Shown here: piece after piece, positions 8,602 through 21,311 of the stretch
Position numbering within the stretch: the stretch's first letter is position 1
Layout: the number at the start of each line of letters is the position of its first letter
Assembly: GCF_033100095.1 (NCBI RefSeq)
Contig: NZ_CP136921.1
Span: 2,326,501-2,390,500 of the forward strand
Source of the DNA: Diaphorobacter limosus
Lineage (GTDB): Bacteria > Pseudomonadota > Gammaproteobacteria > Burkholderiales > Burkholderiaceae_C
DNA length: 64,000 bases
Reading direction: 5' to 3'
Position numbers and translations under genes: made by a program
Notes under the pieces: model-generated
Databases searched by the model: none
What the model saw: only the letters and a program-made list of their open reading frames with translations
Told to the model about the DNA's origin: nothing

Positions 8602-8916
8602 TTACGCAGCCTCCCCGGACAGGTTCAGCTCTTGACCTTCCTTGAGCAGCACATAGGCCTTGCGCACGTTGTCGCGACGGCCCATGGTCTTGCCAAAGCG
8701 CTTGGTCTTGCCTTTGGTGTTCACCACAGAAACGCCCTTCACTTCCACCTTGAACATCAGTTCCACGGCGGCCTTGATCTCGGGCTTGGTTGCGTTCTGC
8801 AGTACCTTGAACGTCACGGCGTTGGACTTCTCGGCAACCATGGTGGCCTTTTCGGACACGATGGGAGCAACCAACACCTGCATCAGACGACCTTCGTCAA
8901 ACTTCAGCGTGCTCAT
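8602..8916 (-). CDS. rplW: 50S ribosomal protein L23
   Basis: A 104-residue L23 at the exit tunnel, the docking site for trigger factor and [15 protein letters not shown] and [19 protein letters not shown] are conserved. The start codon overlaps the rplD stop by four bases (ATGA), so L4 and L23 are translationally coupled. Confidence 0.97.
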   Translation of the reverse strand: MSTLKFDEGRLMQVLVAPIVSEKATMVAEKSNAVTFKVLQNATKPEIKAAVELMFKVEVKGVSVVNTKGKTKRFGKTMGRRDNVRKAYVLLKEGQELNLSGEAA

Positions 8917-9533
8917 GCGAACATCTCCTTGAGTTTGTCGATCGCGCCCTTGGTGACGAGCACTTTCTTGTAGTGCACCAGCGACACGGGGTCTGCATAA
9001 CGCGGCTCGACGACGAACACGTTCTTCAGATTGCGCGAGGCGAGGTACAGGTTTTCATCGACCTCATCGGCGATCACCATCACCGACTGCAGGTTCATGG
9101 CCTTGAACTTGTCGGCCAGCACCTTGGTCTTGGGGCTTTCCAGCTTCAGCGAGTCCACCACGGCCAGGCGGCCTTCGCGGGCCAGCTGCGACAGGATGGC
9201 GGCCATGCCGGCGCGGTACATCTTCTTGTTGATCTTCTGCGTGAAGTTTTCATCAGGCAGGTTCGGGAAGATGCGACCGCCCCCACGCCACAGTGGCGAG
9301 GAGGTCATACCAGCACGTGCGTTGCCGGTGCCCTTTTGCTTGAAGGGCTTCTTGGTCGAGTGACGCACCTGCTCGCGGTCCTTCTGGGCACGCGTGCCTT
9401 GGCGGGCATTGGCCTGGTAGGCGACGACGATCTGGTGGATCAGGTCTTCGTTGTACTGGCGGTCAAACACGGTCTCGGGCACATCCACCTTGGATGCCGC
9501 CTGGCCTTGTTCATTCAGGAGTTCGAGCTGCAT
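8913..9533 (-). CDS. rplD: 50S ribosomal protein L4
   Basis: A 206-residue L4. Conserved [28 protein letters not shown] and [13 protein letters not shown] are visible. In E. coli L4 also represses its own operon through the S10 leader; whether that holds here is unknown, but the rpsJ-rplC spacer is a candidate target. The start overlaps the rplC stop by one base (TAATG). Confidence 0.98.
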   Translation of the reverse strand: MQLELLNEQGQAASKVDVPETVFDRQYNEDLIHQIVVAYQANARQGTRAQKDREQVRHSTKKPFKQKGTGNARAGMTSSPLWRGGGRIFPNLPDENFTQKINKKMYRAGMAAILSQLAREGRLAVVDSLKLESPKTKVLADKFKAMNLQSVMVIADEVDENLYLASRNLKNVFVVEPRYADPVSLVHYKKVLVTKGAIDKLKEMFA

Positions 9534-10207
9534 TAGTTCGCTCCTTTGGAAGCTGGCGCCTTGATGGCCGGACGCACCGTAACGAACCCACTCTTGGAGC
9601 CCGGAACAGCGCCCTTGATCAAGAGCAGTTGGCGTGCTTCGTCGATGCGAACCACGTCGAGGTTTTGCGTCGTGACCGTCACGTCACCGAGGTGACCGGT
9701 CATCTTCTTGCCAGGGAACACGCGGCCCGGATCCTGCGCCATGCCGATGGAGCCAGGAACATTGTGCGAGCGGCTGTTACCGTGCGAGGCGCGCTGCGAA
9801 CCGAAGTTGTGGCGCTTGATGGTGCCGGCGTAGCCCTTGCCGATGGAAGTACCTTGCACGTCCACCTTCTGACCCACGGCGAACACGTCGGCGACGGGCA
9901 CAGTAGCGCCTGCGGCGTACTTGCCAGCGACTTCAGCGGTCACGGGGAATTCGCGGATGATTTCACCGGCTTCGACACCCGCCTTGGCGAGGTGGCCGGC
10001 TTCTGGCTTGGTCACACGCGAAGCTTTGCGTGCGCCGAACGTGACCTGCAGGGCCACGTAGCCATCGTTCTCTTGGGTTTTCACCTGGGTCACGCGGTTG
10101 TTGGACACATCCACCACCGTGACGGGCACTGCGTCCCCGTCATCGGTGAACAGACGCATCATGCCCACCTTGCGGCCCAGCAACCCGAGGGAGTTGCACA
10201 GACTCAT
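9533..10207 (-). CDS. rplC: 50S ribosomal protein L3
   Basis: A 224-residue L3, an early assembly protein near the peptidyl transferase centre. [18 protein letters not shown], the [16 protein letters not shown] loop and the [15 protein letters not shown] motif identify it. Start set at the ATG at 10207, with GGAG ten bases upstream; in-frame codons further upstream belong to the spacer. Unlike the compact rest of the cluster, it is 225 bases from rpsJ. Confidence 0.97.
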   Translation of the reverse strand: MSLCNSLGLLGRKVGMMRLFTDDGDAVPVTVVDVSNNRVTQVKTQENDGYVALQVTFGARKASRVTKPEAGHLAKAGVEAGEIIREFPVTAEVAGKYAAGATVPVADVFAVGQKVDVQGTSIGKGYAGTIKRHNFGSQRASHGNSRSHNVPGSIGMAQDPGRVFPGKKMTGHLGDVTVTTQNLDVVRIDEARQLLLIKGAVPGSKSGFVTVRPAIKAPASKGAN

Positions 10208-10432
10208 TGGTTTTCTCCAAAACTTCCACCGCCTCGACTGCAATTGGCCCAGGCGTTTGCACCGACTGGCTTTCAGGGTGCGTGAAAGAAGGTTGATAAA
10301 ACTCCGCGGCCGCACCCCAGAAACCGAGGCGCAAAAACGCGAAGCCGCAAAGTATAACGCGGACTGCCTTTTCAAGCAAGTCCGCGTTAGTTGTGACGCG
10401 GCCTCACGGCCACGCCCGATCGGCGACAGGGG
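10208..10432 (-). promoter_or_regulatory. rpsJ-rplC spacer with promoter-like sequence and hairpins
   Basis: A 225-base gap inside an otherwise tight ribosomal operon. On the minus strand a -35-like TTGCTT (10374-10379) and a -10-like TATACT (10351-10356) are 17 bases apart. An 11-bp perfect inverted repeat (10355-10365 and 10379-10389) overlaps this pair. A second GC-rich hairpin (about 10397-10415) lies just after rpsJ. Transcripts starting here would have a leader of about 130 bases before rplC, a possible site for L4-type feedback. This is inference from motifs. Confidence 0.55.
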
Positions 10433-10744
10433 TTACTGCAGCTTGATCTCTACGTCCACGCCGGCCGGCAGGTCGAGCTTCATCAGCGCGTCCACGGTCT
10501 TGTCCGTGGGATCGACGATGTCCATCAGGCGCTGGTGCGTGCGGATCTCCAGCTGGTCACGGCTGGTCTTGTTGACGTGCGGCGAACGCAGGATGTCGAA
10601 ACGCTTCATGCGCGTAGGCAGGGGCACGGGGCCCTTGACGATGGCGCCGGTGCGCTTGGCGGTTTCCACGATCTCGGCAGCCGACTGGTCGATCAGCTTG
10701 TAATCAAACGCCTTCAGGCGGATACGGATCTTTTGCTTGGACAT
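10433..10744 (-). CDS. rpsJ: 30S ribosomal protein S10
   Basis: 103 residues, same as E. coli (NusE). It works in the 30S head and in transcription antitermination. [17 protein letters not shown] and [20 protein letters not shown] are diagnostic. 24 bases after tuf, so it is likely transcribed with the str genes. Confidence 0.98.
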   Translation of the reverse strand: MSKQKIRIRLKAFDYKLIDQSAAEIVETAKRTGAIVKGPVPLPTRMKRFDILRSPHVNKTSRDQLEIRTHQRLMDIVDPTDKTVDALMKLDLPAGVDVEIKLQ

Positions 10745-10768
10745 TGGGTATTCCTTGTGATTGCAGGA

Positions 10769-11959
<1,191 letters not shown>

Positions 11960-12075
11960 TTTCAAACTCCAAAAGAGCAATGCCTGTGTGAGGGTTTAAC
12001 GTCTGCACCCGGTTGCTGATCCGCCACGCACAGGACAACGGGACGGGCACCGGATCGCAGATTGCAGAAACTGCT

Positions 12076-12130
12076 TCTAAAAAAAGAGCTGTCCGCGCTT
12101 ATTTGGCAAGCGTTTACAGCCCTTTTGACT
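12076..12130 (+). repeat. Dispersed intergenic repeat, copy C
   Basis: AGAGCTGTCCGCGCTT, 7-base loop, AAGCGTTTACAGCCC. Read along the fusA-tuf transcript it becomes GCTGT..CGCTT/AAGCG..ACAGC followed by TCTTTTTTT, a terminator-like hairpin in the fusA-tuf gap. Confidence 0.75.
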
Positions 12131-12131
12131 C

Positions 12132-14240
12132 TTATTTCGCGCGGGCGGCGACGATGGCCTCGGCCACGTTGCGCGGAGCTTCGGCGTAGTGCTTGAACTC
12201 CATCGTGTAGGTGGCGCGACCTTGCGTCATGGAGCGCAGCTGTGTGGCGTAGCCGAACATTTCGGACAGCGGCACCTCGGCCTTGATGGCCTTGCCACCG
12301 CCGACCATGTCGTCCATGCCCTGCACCATGCCGCGACGGCTGGACAGGTCACCCATCACCGTGCCGGCGTAGTCTTCCGGCGTCTCGACTTCCACGGCCA
12401 TCATGGGCTCGAGGATGACGGGGCTGGCCTTCTTGGCGGCTTCCTTGAAGCCGAAGATGGCGGCCATCTTGAACGCCTGCTCGGACGAGTCCACGTCGTG
12501 GTACGAGCCGAAGGTCAGAGCGACCTTCACGTCAACCACCGGGTAGCCGGCCAGCACGCCCGAGGTCAGGGCCTCGACGACACCCTTTTCCACCGCCGGG
12601 ATGTACTCGCGCGGAACCACGCCGCCCTTGATTTCGTCCAGGAACTCAAAGCCCTTGCCCGGCTCGTTGGGCTCCAGACGGAACACGACGTGGCCGTACT
12701 GACCCTTACCACCGGACTGGCGCACGAACTTGCCATCCACGTCCTTGACGGTGTTGCGGATGGTTTCGCGGTAGGCCACCTGGGGCTTGCCGACGTTGGC
12801 TTCGACGCCAAACTCGCGCTTCATGCGGTCGACGATGATTTCCAGGTGCAGCTCGCCCATGCCGGCGATGATGGTCTGGCCCGACTCTTCGTCGGAACGC
12901 ACGCGGAAGGACGGGTCTTCGGAGGCCAGACGCGACAGGGCGATGCCCATCTTTTCCTGGTCAGCCTTGGACTTGGGTTCCACGGCCTGGGCAATCACGG
13001 GCTCGGGGAAGATCATCTTCTCGAGCATGATGTGGTTGTCCAGATCACACAGCGTGTCACCGGTGGTCACTTCCTTCAGGCCCACGCAGGCAGCGATGTC
13101 GCCGGCGCGGATTTCTTCGATTTCCTGACGCTCGTTGGCGTGCATCTGCACGATACGGCCGATGCGCTCCTTCTTGCCCTTGACGGCGTTGTAGACGGTG
13201 TCGCCCTTGGTCAGCACGCCCGAGTAGACACGCACAAAGGTCAGCTGGCCGACAAAGGGGTCGGTCATCAGCTTGAAGGCCAGGGCCGAGAACTTCTCGT
13301 TGTCGTCAGCCTTGCGCGAAAGCTTCTTCTCTTCGTCTTCGGGGTCCGTGCCGGCCACGTCGGGGATGTCCACCGGCGAGGGCAGCAGATCCAGCACGGC
13401 GTCGAGCATGCGCTGCACGCCCTTGTTCTTGAAGGCCGAGCCGCACAGCATGGGCTGGATTTCGGTGGCGATGGTGCGCTGGCGCAGGCCGGCGATGATT
13501 TCCGCTTCAGACAGGTCACCCTCTTCCAGGTACTTGTTCATCAGCTCTTCGCTGGCCTCGGCTGCTGCCTCGACCATGTTCTCGCGCCACTTGTTGCAGG
13601 TCTCGACCAGATCGGCGGGGATGTCGCCGTATTCGAACTTCATGCCCTGGGAGGCTTCGTCCCAGATGATGGCCTTCATCTTCAGCAGATCGACCACGCC
13701 CTGGAACTTGTCTTCCGCGCCGATCGGCACCACGATGGGCACCGGGTTGGCCTTCAGGCGCAGCTTCATCTGGTCCACGACCTTGAAGAAGTTGGCACCG
13801 GTTCGGTCCATCTTGTTCACAAAGGCCAGGCGCGGCACCTTGTGCTTGTTGGCCTGACGCCAGACGGTTTCGGACTGGGGCTGCACGCCACCCACGGCGC
13901 AGTACACCATCACGGCGCCGTCGAGCACGCGCATGGAACGCTCCACCTCGATGGTGAAGTCCACGTGGCCGGGGGTGTCGATGATGTTGATGCGGTGCTC
14001 GGGGCGCGACAGGTCCATGCCCTTCCAGAAGCAGGTCACGGCCGACGAGGTGATCGTGATGCCGCGCTCTTGCTCCTGCTCCATCCAGTCGGTGGTGGCA
14101 GCGCCGTCGTGCACTTCGCCCAGCTTGTGGGTCACGCCGGTGTAGAACAGGATACGTTCGGAGGTGGTGGTTTTACCCGCATCGATGTGGGCCGAGATAC
14201 CGATGTTGCGGTAGCGCTCTAGGGGTGTTTTGCGTGCCAT
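12132..14240 (-). CDS. fusA: Elongation factor G
   Basis: A 702-residue translocation GTPase of full length. P-loop AHIDAGKT at residues 17-24, DTPGHVDFT and NKMDRTGA are present, followed by domains II-V ([18 protein letters not shown], and the C-terminal [20 protein letters not shown]). 172 bases separate it from tuf, including repeat copy C, which folds like a terminator on this strand. This may lower or uncouple read-through from fusA to tuf. Confidence 0.98.
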   Translation of the reverse strand: MARKTPLERYRNIGISAHIDAGKTTTSERILFYTGVTHKLGEVHDGAATTDWMEQEQERGITITSSAVTCFWKGMDLSRPEHRINIIDTPGHVDFTIEVERSMRVLDGAVMVYCAVGGVQPQSETVWRQANKHKVPRLAFVNKMDRTGANFFKVVDQMKLRLKANPVPIVVPIGAEDKFQGVVDLLKMKAIIWDEASQGMKFEYGDIPADLVETCNKWRENMVEAAAEASEELMNKYLEEGDLSEAEIIAGLRQRTIATEIQPMLCGSAFKNKGVQRMLDAVLDLLPSPVDIPDVAGTDPEDEEKKLSRKADDNEKFSALAFKLMTDPFVGQLTFVRVYSGVLTKGDTVYNAVKGKKERIGRIVQMHANERQEIEEIRAGDIAACVGLKEVTTGDTLCDLDNHIMLEKMIFPEPVIAQAVEPKSKADQEKMGIALSRLASEDPSFRVRSDEESGQTIIAGMGELHLEIIVDRMKREFGVEANVGKPQVAYRETIRNTVKDVDGKFVRQSGGKGQYGHVVFRLEPNEPGKGFEFLDEIKGGVVPREYIPAVEKGVVEALTSGVLAGYPVVDVKVALTFGSYHDVDSSEQAFKMAAIFGFKEAAKKASPVILEPMMAVEVETPEDYAGTVMGDLSSRRGMVQGMDDMVGGGKAIKAEVPLSEMFGYATQLRSMTQGRATYTMEFKHYAEAPRNVAEAIVAARAK

Positions 14241-14321
14241 GATGGACTTTCGTTAACGGCCAAGAGCCCGTCCGCCAAAGCGGCGAATCGGGCTCCCAGC
14301 CTTCGAGACAAAGGACGAGAC

Positions 14322-14795
14322 TTAGAAGCGGAAGTGGCTGAAGGCCTTGTTGGCTTCGGCCATGCGATGCACTTCGTCACGGCGCTTCATCGCGCCGCCA
14401 CGGCCTTCGGTGGCTTCCATCAGCTCGTTGGCCAGGCGCTGGGCCATGGACTTCTCGCTGCGCTTGCGCGCGGCTTCCTTGATCCAGCGCATCGACAGCG
14501 CCAGACGGCGCACCGGGCGCACTTCGACGGGCACCTGGTAGTTGGCGCCGCCCACGCGGCGGGACTTCACTTCCACCATGGGCTTGACGTTGTTGATGGC
14601 CGTGGTGAACACCTCCAGGGCGTTCTTCTCGGGCTGCTTCTTCTCGATCAGCTCCAGCGCGCCATAGATGATGCGCTCTGCAACTGCCTTCTTGCCGCCT
14701 TCCATGATCACGTTCATGAATTTGGACAGCTCTACATTGCCGAACTTGGGATCCGGCAGGATTTCACGTTTGGGGACTTCGCGACGACGTGGCAT
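14322..14795 (-). CDS. rpsG: 30S ribosomal protein S7
   Basis: A 157-residue S7, an early 16S rRNA binder. [35 protein letters not shown] and the [13 protein letters not shown] end are typical. In E. coli S7 also represses the str operon by binding the rpsL-rpsG spacer; the 171-base spacer here could act likewise. Confidence 0.98.
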   Translation of the reverse strand: MPRRREVPKREILPDPKFGNVELSKFMNVIMEGGKKAVAERIIYGALELIEKKQPEKNALEVFTTAINNVKPMVEVKSRRVGGANYQVPVEVRPVRRLALSMRWIKEAARKRSEKSMAQRLANELMEATEGRGGAMKRRDEVHRMAEANKAFSHFRF

Positions 14796-14966
14796 TTTTC
14801 ACCTCTATCTTTGCTTCAGTTGGCGCCGTTTCCGAACACCGCGAGAGCCATGATGGACTCCCACTTACTCGACCCACGCAAACCATTTTGCGCTTCGGGT
14901 CACTACGCTGCACACCGCGCCACGCGGCAAGGCAGCACCAAAAATTCAAACCTGAAGAACCAGGGC
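14796..14966 (-). promoter_or_regulatory. rpsL-rpsG intercistronic spacer, possible S7 target
   Basis: A 171-base spacer with small inverted repeats, for example CGCAAA / TTTGCG at 14877-14892. In E. coli the equivalent spacer binds S7 for feedback. I see no promoter that I would defend. Confidence 0.35.
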
Positions 14967-15344
14967 TTACTTGGCCTTGGGCTTCTTGGCACCATACTTG
15001 GAGCGCGACTGCTTGCGATCCTTGACGCCTTGCAGGTCGAGCGAACCACGCACGATGTGGTAACGCACACCGGGCAAGTCCTTGACCCGGCCGCCGCGCA
15101 CCAGCACCACGCTGTGCTCTTGCAGGTTGTGGCCTTCACCGCCGATGCAGGAGATGACCTCGAAGCCATTGGTCAGGCGCACCTTGGCGACCTTACGCAG
15201 AGCGGAGTTGGGCTTCTTCGGCGTCGTGGTGTACACACGGGTGCACACGCCACGGCGCTGAGGGCAGTTTTCCATGGCAGGGCTCTTGGATTTGACAACT
15301 TCGACCGTGCGGCCCTGACGCACGAGTTGGTTAATGGTTGGCAT
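14967..15344 (-). CDS. rpsL: 30S ribosomal protein S12
   Basis: A 125-residue decoding-centre protein. [18 protein letters not shown] and [12 protein letters not shown] carry the Lys residues whose change gives streptomycin resistance elsewhere; here they are the wild-type (sensitive) residues. First gene of the str cluster. rpoBC are not directly upstream; a D,D-carboxypeptidase gene is. Confidence 0.98.
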   Translation of the reverse strand: MPTINQLVRQGRTVEVVKSKSPAMENCPQRRGVCTRVYTTTPKKPNSALRKVAKVRLTNGFEVISCIGGEGHNLQEHSVVLVRGGRVKDLPGVRYHIVRGSLDLQGVKDRKQSRSKYGAKKPKAK

Positions 15345-15409
15345 TAATACGTCCCTAAACGTGATAAAACGAAAACGTGAAACCCTTCGGAAATTCCGAA
15401 AAGCCTTCT

Positions 15410-15438
15410 AATGTATCAGCTTGCCCAGGCGCAGGCAA
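15410..15438 (-). promoter_or_regulatory. Candidate sigma-70 promoter of the str cluster
   Basis: On the minus strand TTGCCT (15433-15438) and TACATT (15410-15415) are 17 bases apart, 66 bases upstream of the rpsL start. A 15-base palindrome TTCGGAA-A-TTCCGAA (15386-15400) lies in the predicted leader. Confidence 0.45.
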
Positions 15439-15474
15439 TGGCTTTGTCAAAAGCCCCACGCGTGCGCCGCCGGC

Positions 15475-16638
15475 TTACTTGATCCAGAGGCGTATAGCGT
15501 CCCAGGTGCGGCCGAAGATGCCCGCCTGGCCCACATCCTCCAGGGCCACCAGGGGCAGCTCGGCGACCTGCTGCTCGCCAAGTTTGACGCGCAGCGTGCC
15601 CACCGGCTGCCCCTTGGTGAAGGGAGCCAGCAGCGGATCCTGGCGCACGATCTCGGTGCTGACCTTGCCGGCGCTGCCCGAGGGCACGGTGATCACGATG
15701 GCCTGCTCGCGGCCGATCTTGAGCGTGCTCTGCGTACCCTTCCAGATGGCGGGCGTGGCCGCGGCCTGGCCGGCGTCGAACAGTTTGACCGAGTCGAACG
15801 CCGTGTAGCCCCAGTTCAGGAGTTTCTGGCTTTCATTGGCGCGCGCGTTCTCGCTGGCCGCGCCTAGCACGATGGATAGCAAACGGCGCTGGCCCAAATT
15901 GGGAAAGTCGCGCTTGGCCGTGGCCACCAGGCAGTAGCCCGCCGCCGCCGTATGGCCGGTCTTCAGGCCATCCACCGTCGGGTCACGAAACAGCAGCGCA
16001 TTGCGATTGCTGCTGTTGGAGGCCGGCGTGCCCTCGTAGCGGTACTGCTTGGTGGCGTAGTAATGCATGTACTGTGGAAAGTCCTGCATCAACCGCGTGG
16101 CCAGGGTCGCCAGATCCTTGGCGGTGGTGGTGTGGCCGGGTTCGGTCAGGCCCTCGGGGTTCTTGTAGCTGGTACCCGTCATGCCAAGGGCCTTGGCCTG
16201 CTCGTTCATCAGGCGCACGAAGTTCTCCGCCGTTCCACCGACGCCCTCGGCCAGGGCCATGGTGGCGTCGTTGCCCGACTGCACGATCATGCCCTTGAGC
16301 AGGTCATCGACCGGCACCTGCATCTTGGGGTCGATGAACATGCGCGAGCCGGGCATCTTCCAGGCGCGCTCGCTCACCGGCAGCTTTTGCTCCAGCGTGA
16401 TCTTCTTGGCGCGCAGGGCGTCGAACACCAGGTAGCCGGTCATCAGCTTGGTGAGCGAGGCCTGCTCCACCGGCGCGTCGATGTCCTTGGAGGCCAGCAC
16501 CTGGCCGGCCGTCACGTCCACCAGCAGGTAGTTGCGCGCGGCGATTTCCGGCGGCTGGGGCGCCTGGGCCCAGAGGATGGCCGGAGCCATCAGGGCGGCG
16601 CAGGCGAGGGAACGCAATGAGGGCAGGAGAGACTTCAT
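15475..16638 (-). CDS. dacA: D-alanyl-D-alanine carboxypeptidase (PBP5/6 type)
   Basis: A 387-residue periplasmic serine enzyme that trims the terminal D-Ala from peptidoglycan stem peptides. Signal peptide about 1-25 (cleavage near LWAQA). Active-site motifs are complete: SLTK at Ser61-Lys64, SGN at 121-123 and KTG at 226-228. A C-terminal beta domain and an amphipathic membrane-binding end (GRTWDAIRLWIK) follow. Start at the ATG at 16638, right before the signal peptide; a longer in-frame extension has no family match. Confidence 0.95.
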   Translation of the reverse strand: MKSLLPSLRSLACAALMAPAILWAQAPQPPEIAARNYLLVDVTAGQVLASKDIDAPVEQASLTKLMTGYLVFDALRAKKITLEQKLPVSERAWKMPGSRMFIDPKMQVPVDDLLKGMIVQSGNDATMALAEGVGGTAENFVRLMNEQAKALGMTGTSYKNPEGLTEPGHTTTAKDLATLATRLMQDFPQYMHYYATKQYRYEGTPASNSSNRNALLFRDPTVDGLKTGHTAAAGYCLVATAKRDFPNLGQRRLLSIVLGAASENARANESQKLLNWGYTAFDSVKLFDAGQAAATPAIWKGTQSTLKIGREQAIVITVPSGSAGKVSTEIVRQDPLLAPFTKGQPVGTLRVKLGEQQVAELPLVALEDVGQAGIFGRTWDAIRLWIK

Positions 16639-16672
16639 GGTGGGAGCGGGTACTTCAAACAACTGAAAGCGA

Positions 16673-16697
16673 CATACCGGCCGCGGCGGCCGGTATG
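16673..16697. terminator. GC-rich hairpin after the alpha/beta hydrolase gene
   Basis: Perfect 10-bp stem CATACCGGCC with its complement around a 5-base loop. It lies 24 bases after the hydrolase stop, with only a weak T-rich stretch downstream on the minus strand. Confidence 0.5.
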
Positions 16698-16720
16698 CGT
16701 GTGGAAATGAGGGAGGTGCG

Positions 16721-17356
16721 TCAGGCCACGGCCTGCAAGTGGCGCGTGGCCAGGCTGCGCAGCAGCGGCAATTGTCCGTGAAAGAAATGTCCGCCCCCCG
16801 GCACAACCGTAACCGGCAGTGTCTGCGGCCGGGCCCAGTCCATCACGCTGGTCAGCGGCACGGTTTCATCATGCTCGCCATGCACGACGAGGGTGCGCAG
16901 ATGCGCCTCGGGCGGCACCGGCGCCACCGTGAAGCGGCTGGCGGCCGTGCCCACGAGCACGGCTGCGACCACCTCGCGCTCGCTCCACAGGCGCGCCAGC
17001 GCATGGCTGGTGACGAAGGCGCCAAACGAAAAACCGGCCAGGGCGATCGGCCCCTCGGGCGCCATGTGCTGCACCACGGCCAGCAGGTCGTCGAGCTCGC
17101 CCTGGCCGTCGTCATGCACGCCGGCCGAGGCGCCCACGCCGCGGAAGTTGAAGCGCACAGCGGCAAAGCCGCCGGAGACAAAGGCGCGCGCCAGGGTCTG
17201 CACGACCTTGTTGTCCATGGTGCCGCCAAACAGCGGATGCGGGTGGGCGATCACGGCCACGCCGCGCGGCGCCACGCCGGCGGCCGCGGCGTCGCGCGCT
17301 ACCTCGATGGCGCCGGCAGGGCCCGCCAGGCTCAGGCGTTCGGTCTGGGCATTCAT
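16721..17356 (-). CDS. Alpha/beta hydrolase (dienelactone-hydrolase-like)
   Basis: A 211-residue cytosolic alpha/beta hydrolase. The oxyanion segment is VAVIAHPHPLFGGTMDN, the nucleophile elbow GFSFG has Ser110, VVHGEHDETVP provides the acid region and GGGHFFHG the catalytic His. The family is known as an esterase/hydrolase group of unknown substrate (COG2945 type). The start at 17356 fits the family N-terminus. Repeat copy D lies upstream, between it and the ferredoxin gene. Confidence 0.88.
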   Translation of the reverse strand: MNAQTERLSLAGPAGAIEVARDAAAAGVAPRGVAVIAHPHPLFGGTMDNKVVQTLARAFVSGGFAAVRFNFRGVGASAGVHDDGQGELDDLLAVVQHMAPEGPIALAGFSFGAFVTSHALARLWSEREVVAAVLVGTAASRFTVAPVPPEAHLRTLVVHGEHDETVPLTSVMDWARPQTLPVTVVPGGGHFFHGQLPLLRSLATRHLQAVA

Positions 17357-17360
17357 GTTT

Positions 17361-17425
17361 GCTATTTAATCAAGAGCTTATGGCACTTTACCATCCAGCG
17401 TTACAGGCCAAAATCTTTATGAATA
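17361..17425 (+). repeat. Dispersed intergenic repeat, copy D
   Basis: GCTATTTAATCAAGAGCTTATGG at one end (first 20 bases diagnostic), then CACTTTACCATCCAGCGTT and ACAGGCCAAAATC. A more diverged copy between two co-directional genes. Confidence 0.65.
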
Positions 17426-17429
17426 ATGA

Positions 17430-17771
17430 TCAACGCCCAAGTTCCGGCGGCGTGAGCAAACGCTCCACCACCACGCCGTTCTTCAGGTGCGACTCGACGA
17501 TCTCCTCAATGTCGGCGATGTCCACATAGCTGTACCAGATCCCCTCGGGGTAGACCACGGCGATGGGGCCGCCGGCGCAGCGATCCAGGCAACCGGACTT
17601 GTTCACCCGCACCTTGCCCGCGCCAGCCAGACCCTGCTGCTTGACCAGCGCCTTGCAATGCTCGAACGCCTGTTGCGCGCCGTGCTGGGCGCAGCAGTTC
17701 TCGCCATTGGTGCGCTCATTCAGGCAAAAGAAGATGTGGCGCTGGTAGTACTGGGGGGTGGTTTCGCTCAT
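17430..17771 (-). CDS. Thioredoxin-like [2Fe-2S] ferredoxin
   Basis: A 113-residue protein of the thioredoxin-fold 2Fe-2S ferredoxin family. RHIFFCLNER (Cys16), ENCCAQHG (Cys26/27) and KSGCLDRCAGGP (Cys61, Cys65) give the four-Cys cluster pattern. These small ferredoxins act as electron carriers; the partner is unknown. Start at the ATG at 17771; a long in-frame extension upstream overlaps the VanZ gene and is rejected. Confidence 0.9.
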   Translation of the reverse strand: MSETTPQYYQRHIFFCLNERTNGENCCAQHGAQQAFEHCKALVKQQGLAGAGKVRVNKSGCLDRCAGGPIAVVYPEGIWYSYVDIADIEEIVESHLKNGVVVERLLTPPELGR

Positions 17772-17782
17772 GGGTGGCAATT

Positions 17783-18880
17783 TTAGGATTGCACGTCGCG
17801 CCGCGACACGCGCAGCAGTACATACAGCAGCGCGGCGTAGGGCCAGAGCCAGCCCAGCCACTGGCCCAGGCCATAGAAGCGGATGAAACGCCCCTGCTCC
17901 CAGGCCTGCAGGGTCTGCGCAAAGTAGGCGTTGGTGGGCGCCTGGTTGAGCAGGTTCAGGTGCAGCATCAGCACCAGCAGCAGCACCGCCGCGCAGCCGC
18001 GCCGGGGCAGCGTGGCCAACCCCAGGGCCGCCGCCAGGCCCACGCCCAGGCCGATCGCCGTGGCCGGCGTGAGCCACTCCCAGGCATGCGCCGGGCCGTA
18101 GCTGAGCAAGGCGGACAGCGCCGTCGCCGCCACGCCAACGGCCAGCGCCGACAGCGCCAGCAGCATGCGCCGCCCCATGTGGCGCATGATGCAGAAACCC
18201 AGCAGGCAGGGGATGAGCAGCCCCAGAGCCACGGCCAGCAGCTCGCCCCCAGGCGACAGCGGCTCCAGCGCCAAGTCCACGGCCGGCAGCCAGGCGCTGA
18301 ACGGTGTGCCCTCCAGCACATCCGCCAGCGCCGCCTCCAGCCGCTCCCACACCTGCCCCAGGCCCAGTGGCAGGGCCGCCGGAAACAGCAGCGCCCAGGG
18401 CCACAGCGCCAGCAGCACCAGCGCGCCACGCGCCTGCGGCACGAACCAGCGCTCGCGAAACCGGCTCCAGTGCGAGATCGCCCCCAGGCGCTCGAGCAGC
18501 GCCGCCACCAGCGCGCCCAGCAGCGCGCCGGCGGCGTTGAGCCCCAGATCCATGTTGGAGGGCACGCGCCGCGGCAGATAGATCTGCAAAAACTCCATGG
18601 AGAGCGACAGCAGCGCCCCGGCCAGCGCCGCCGCCGGCACGGCCGCGCGCGGCCAGTGCGTGCGCAGCAGGGCCAGCGCCAGCAGAAAGCCCAGGGGCGC
18701 GTAGCCAGCCAGATTCAGGTTGACGTCAAACCAGGTCCAGTACGGCGGCGGCATGCGCGCCGTGAGGAACACCCAGGGCGACACGCCCTGCTCGCGCCAG
18801 CCCTCGAAGGGAAACAGGCTGGCAAAGACGATCAGCGCGGCATAGATGAGCGCCAGGGGCCAGGCCGATGTCTTGTGCAT
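17783..18880 (-). CDS. VanZ-family membrane protein
   Basis: A 365-residue polytopic protein. The N-terminal VanZ domain (residues about 1-130) shows SMEFLQIYLPRRVPSNMDL and LNAAGALLGALV, the family signature. Further membrane helices reach to the C-terminus, giving about ten in all. VanZ proteins are linked to teicoplanin resistance in Gram-positives, but in proteobacteria the function is unknown. 11 bases before the ferredoxin gene, so probably co-transcribed with it. Confidence 0.85.
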   Translation of the reverse strand: MHKTSAWPLALIYAALIVFASLFPFEGWREQGVSPWVFLTARMPPPYWTWFDVNLNLAGYAPLGFLLALALLRTHWPRAAVPAAALAGALLSLSMEFLQIYLPRRVPSNMDLGLNAAGALLGALVAALLERLGAISHWSRFRERWFVPQARGALVLLALWPWALLFPAALPLGLGQVWERLEAALADVLEGTPFSAWLPAVDLALEPLSPGGELLAVALGLLIPCLLGFCIMRHMGRRMLLALSALAVGVAATALSALLSYGPAHAWEWLTPATAIGLGVGLAAALGLATLPRRGCAAVLLLVLMLHLNLLNQAPTNAYFAQTLQAWEQGRFIRFYGLGQWLGWLWPYAALLYVLLRVSRRDVQS

Positions 18881-18896
18881 GGCGCAGCGGCCAGCC

Positions 18897-19325
18897 TCAG
18901 AAAGGCTTGACTACCACCAGCGCCACGGCAACGACCAGCAGCAGCACCGGAACCTCATTGAACCAGCGAAACCAGCGGTGGCTATGCTGGTCAGTGTTCG
19001 CCGCCAGGGCACGCAGCATGCGCGCGCAAATCCAGTGGTACAGCACGATGAGCACCACCACGCCCAGCTTGGCATGCAGCCAGCCGTTGCCGGCCCCCTG
19101 CCCTATGCCATAGCCCAGCCACAGCCACAGGCCCAGGCCAATGGCGGGCACGGCCAGCAGTGTGGTGAAGCGCAGCAACTTGCGCGCCATGAGCAGCAGC
19201 CGGTCGCGCTCGGCCACCGAGCCCGGCGCCACCATGGCCAGGTTGACGAAGATGCGCGGCAGGTAGAACAGGCCAGCAAACCAGCTGGCGATGAAGACGA
19301 TGTGAAAGGTTTTGACCCAGAGCAT
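18897..19325 (-). CDS. hemJ: HemJ-type protoporphyrinogen IX oxidase (CopD/UPF0093 family)
   Basis: A 142-residue membrane protein with four helices. The hallmark is at the N-terminus: VKTFHIVFIASWFAGLFYLP, with His8 in helix 1, and a conserved Lys in WLHAKLGVVV. HemJ oxidises protoporphyrinogen IX to protoporphyrin IX late in haem synthesis. Its place 0.9 kb from hemB supports the haem assignment over a copper (CopD) role. Start at the ATG at 19325, 110 residues before the last helix. Confidence 0.85.
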   Translation of the reverse strand: MLWVKTFHIVFIASWFAGLFYLPRIFVNLAMVAPGSVAERDRLLLMARKLLRFTTLLAVPAIGLGLWLWLGYGIGQGAGNGWLHAKLGVVVLIVLYHWICARMLRALAANTDQHSHRWFRWFNEVPVLLLVVAVALVVVKPF

Positions 19326-19353
19326 CGGCGCAGTGTACGCGCCGGGTTCGGCC

Positions 19354-19381
19354 AAAAAAGAGGCCCGGACGGAGCCGGGCT
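19354..19381 (-). terminator. Intrinsic terminator downstream of the lipoate-ligase-like gene
   Basis: Minus strand: GCCCGG / CCGGGC stem (19363-19368 and 19375-19380) followed by CTCTTTTTTGG. It lies between the lipoate-ligase-like gene and hemJ, so these two are probably separate transcripts. Confidence 0.85.
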
Positions 19382-19493
19382 GGAAAGCCTTGCGACGATC
19401 AACACCGCAGGGCCCCGCTCAGGGAGGTAAAGCGGGGGGCAGCCAGGCCGCCCGGGCGCAATCTAGCATTGGCGGGCGGTGGGCGCAAGCGCA

Positions 19494-21305
<1,812 letters not shown>

Positions 21306-21311
<6 letters not shown>

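Noticed and set aside
12189..14222. 677-residue open frame antisense to fusA
   Set aside because: It mirrors the codon structure of fusA in a high-GC gene; the translation is His/Leu/Ala/Gly-rich with no domain, and fusA is certain.
15386..15400. TTCGGAA-A-TTCCGAA palindrome in the rpsL leader as an operator
   Set aside because: Loop of one base and no second site; could be chance, so kept only as a remark at the promoter.
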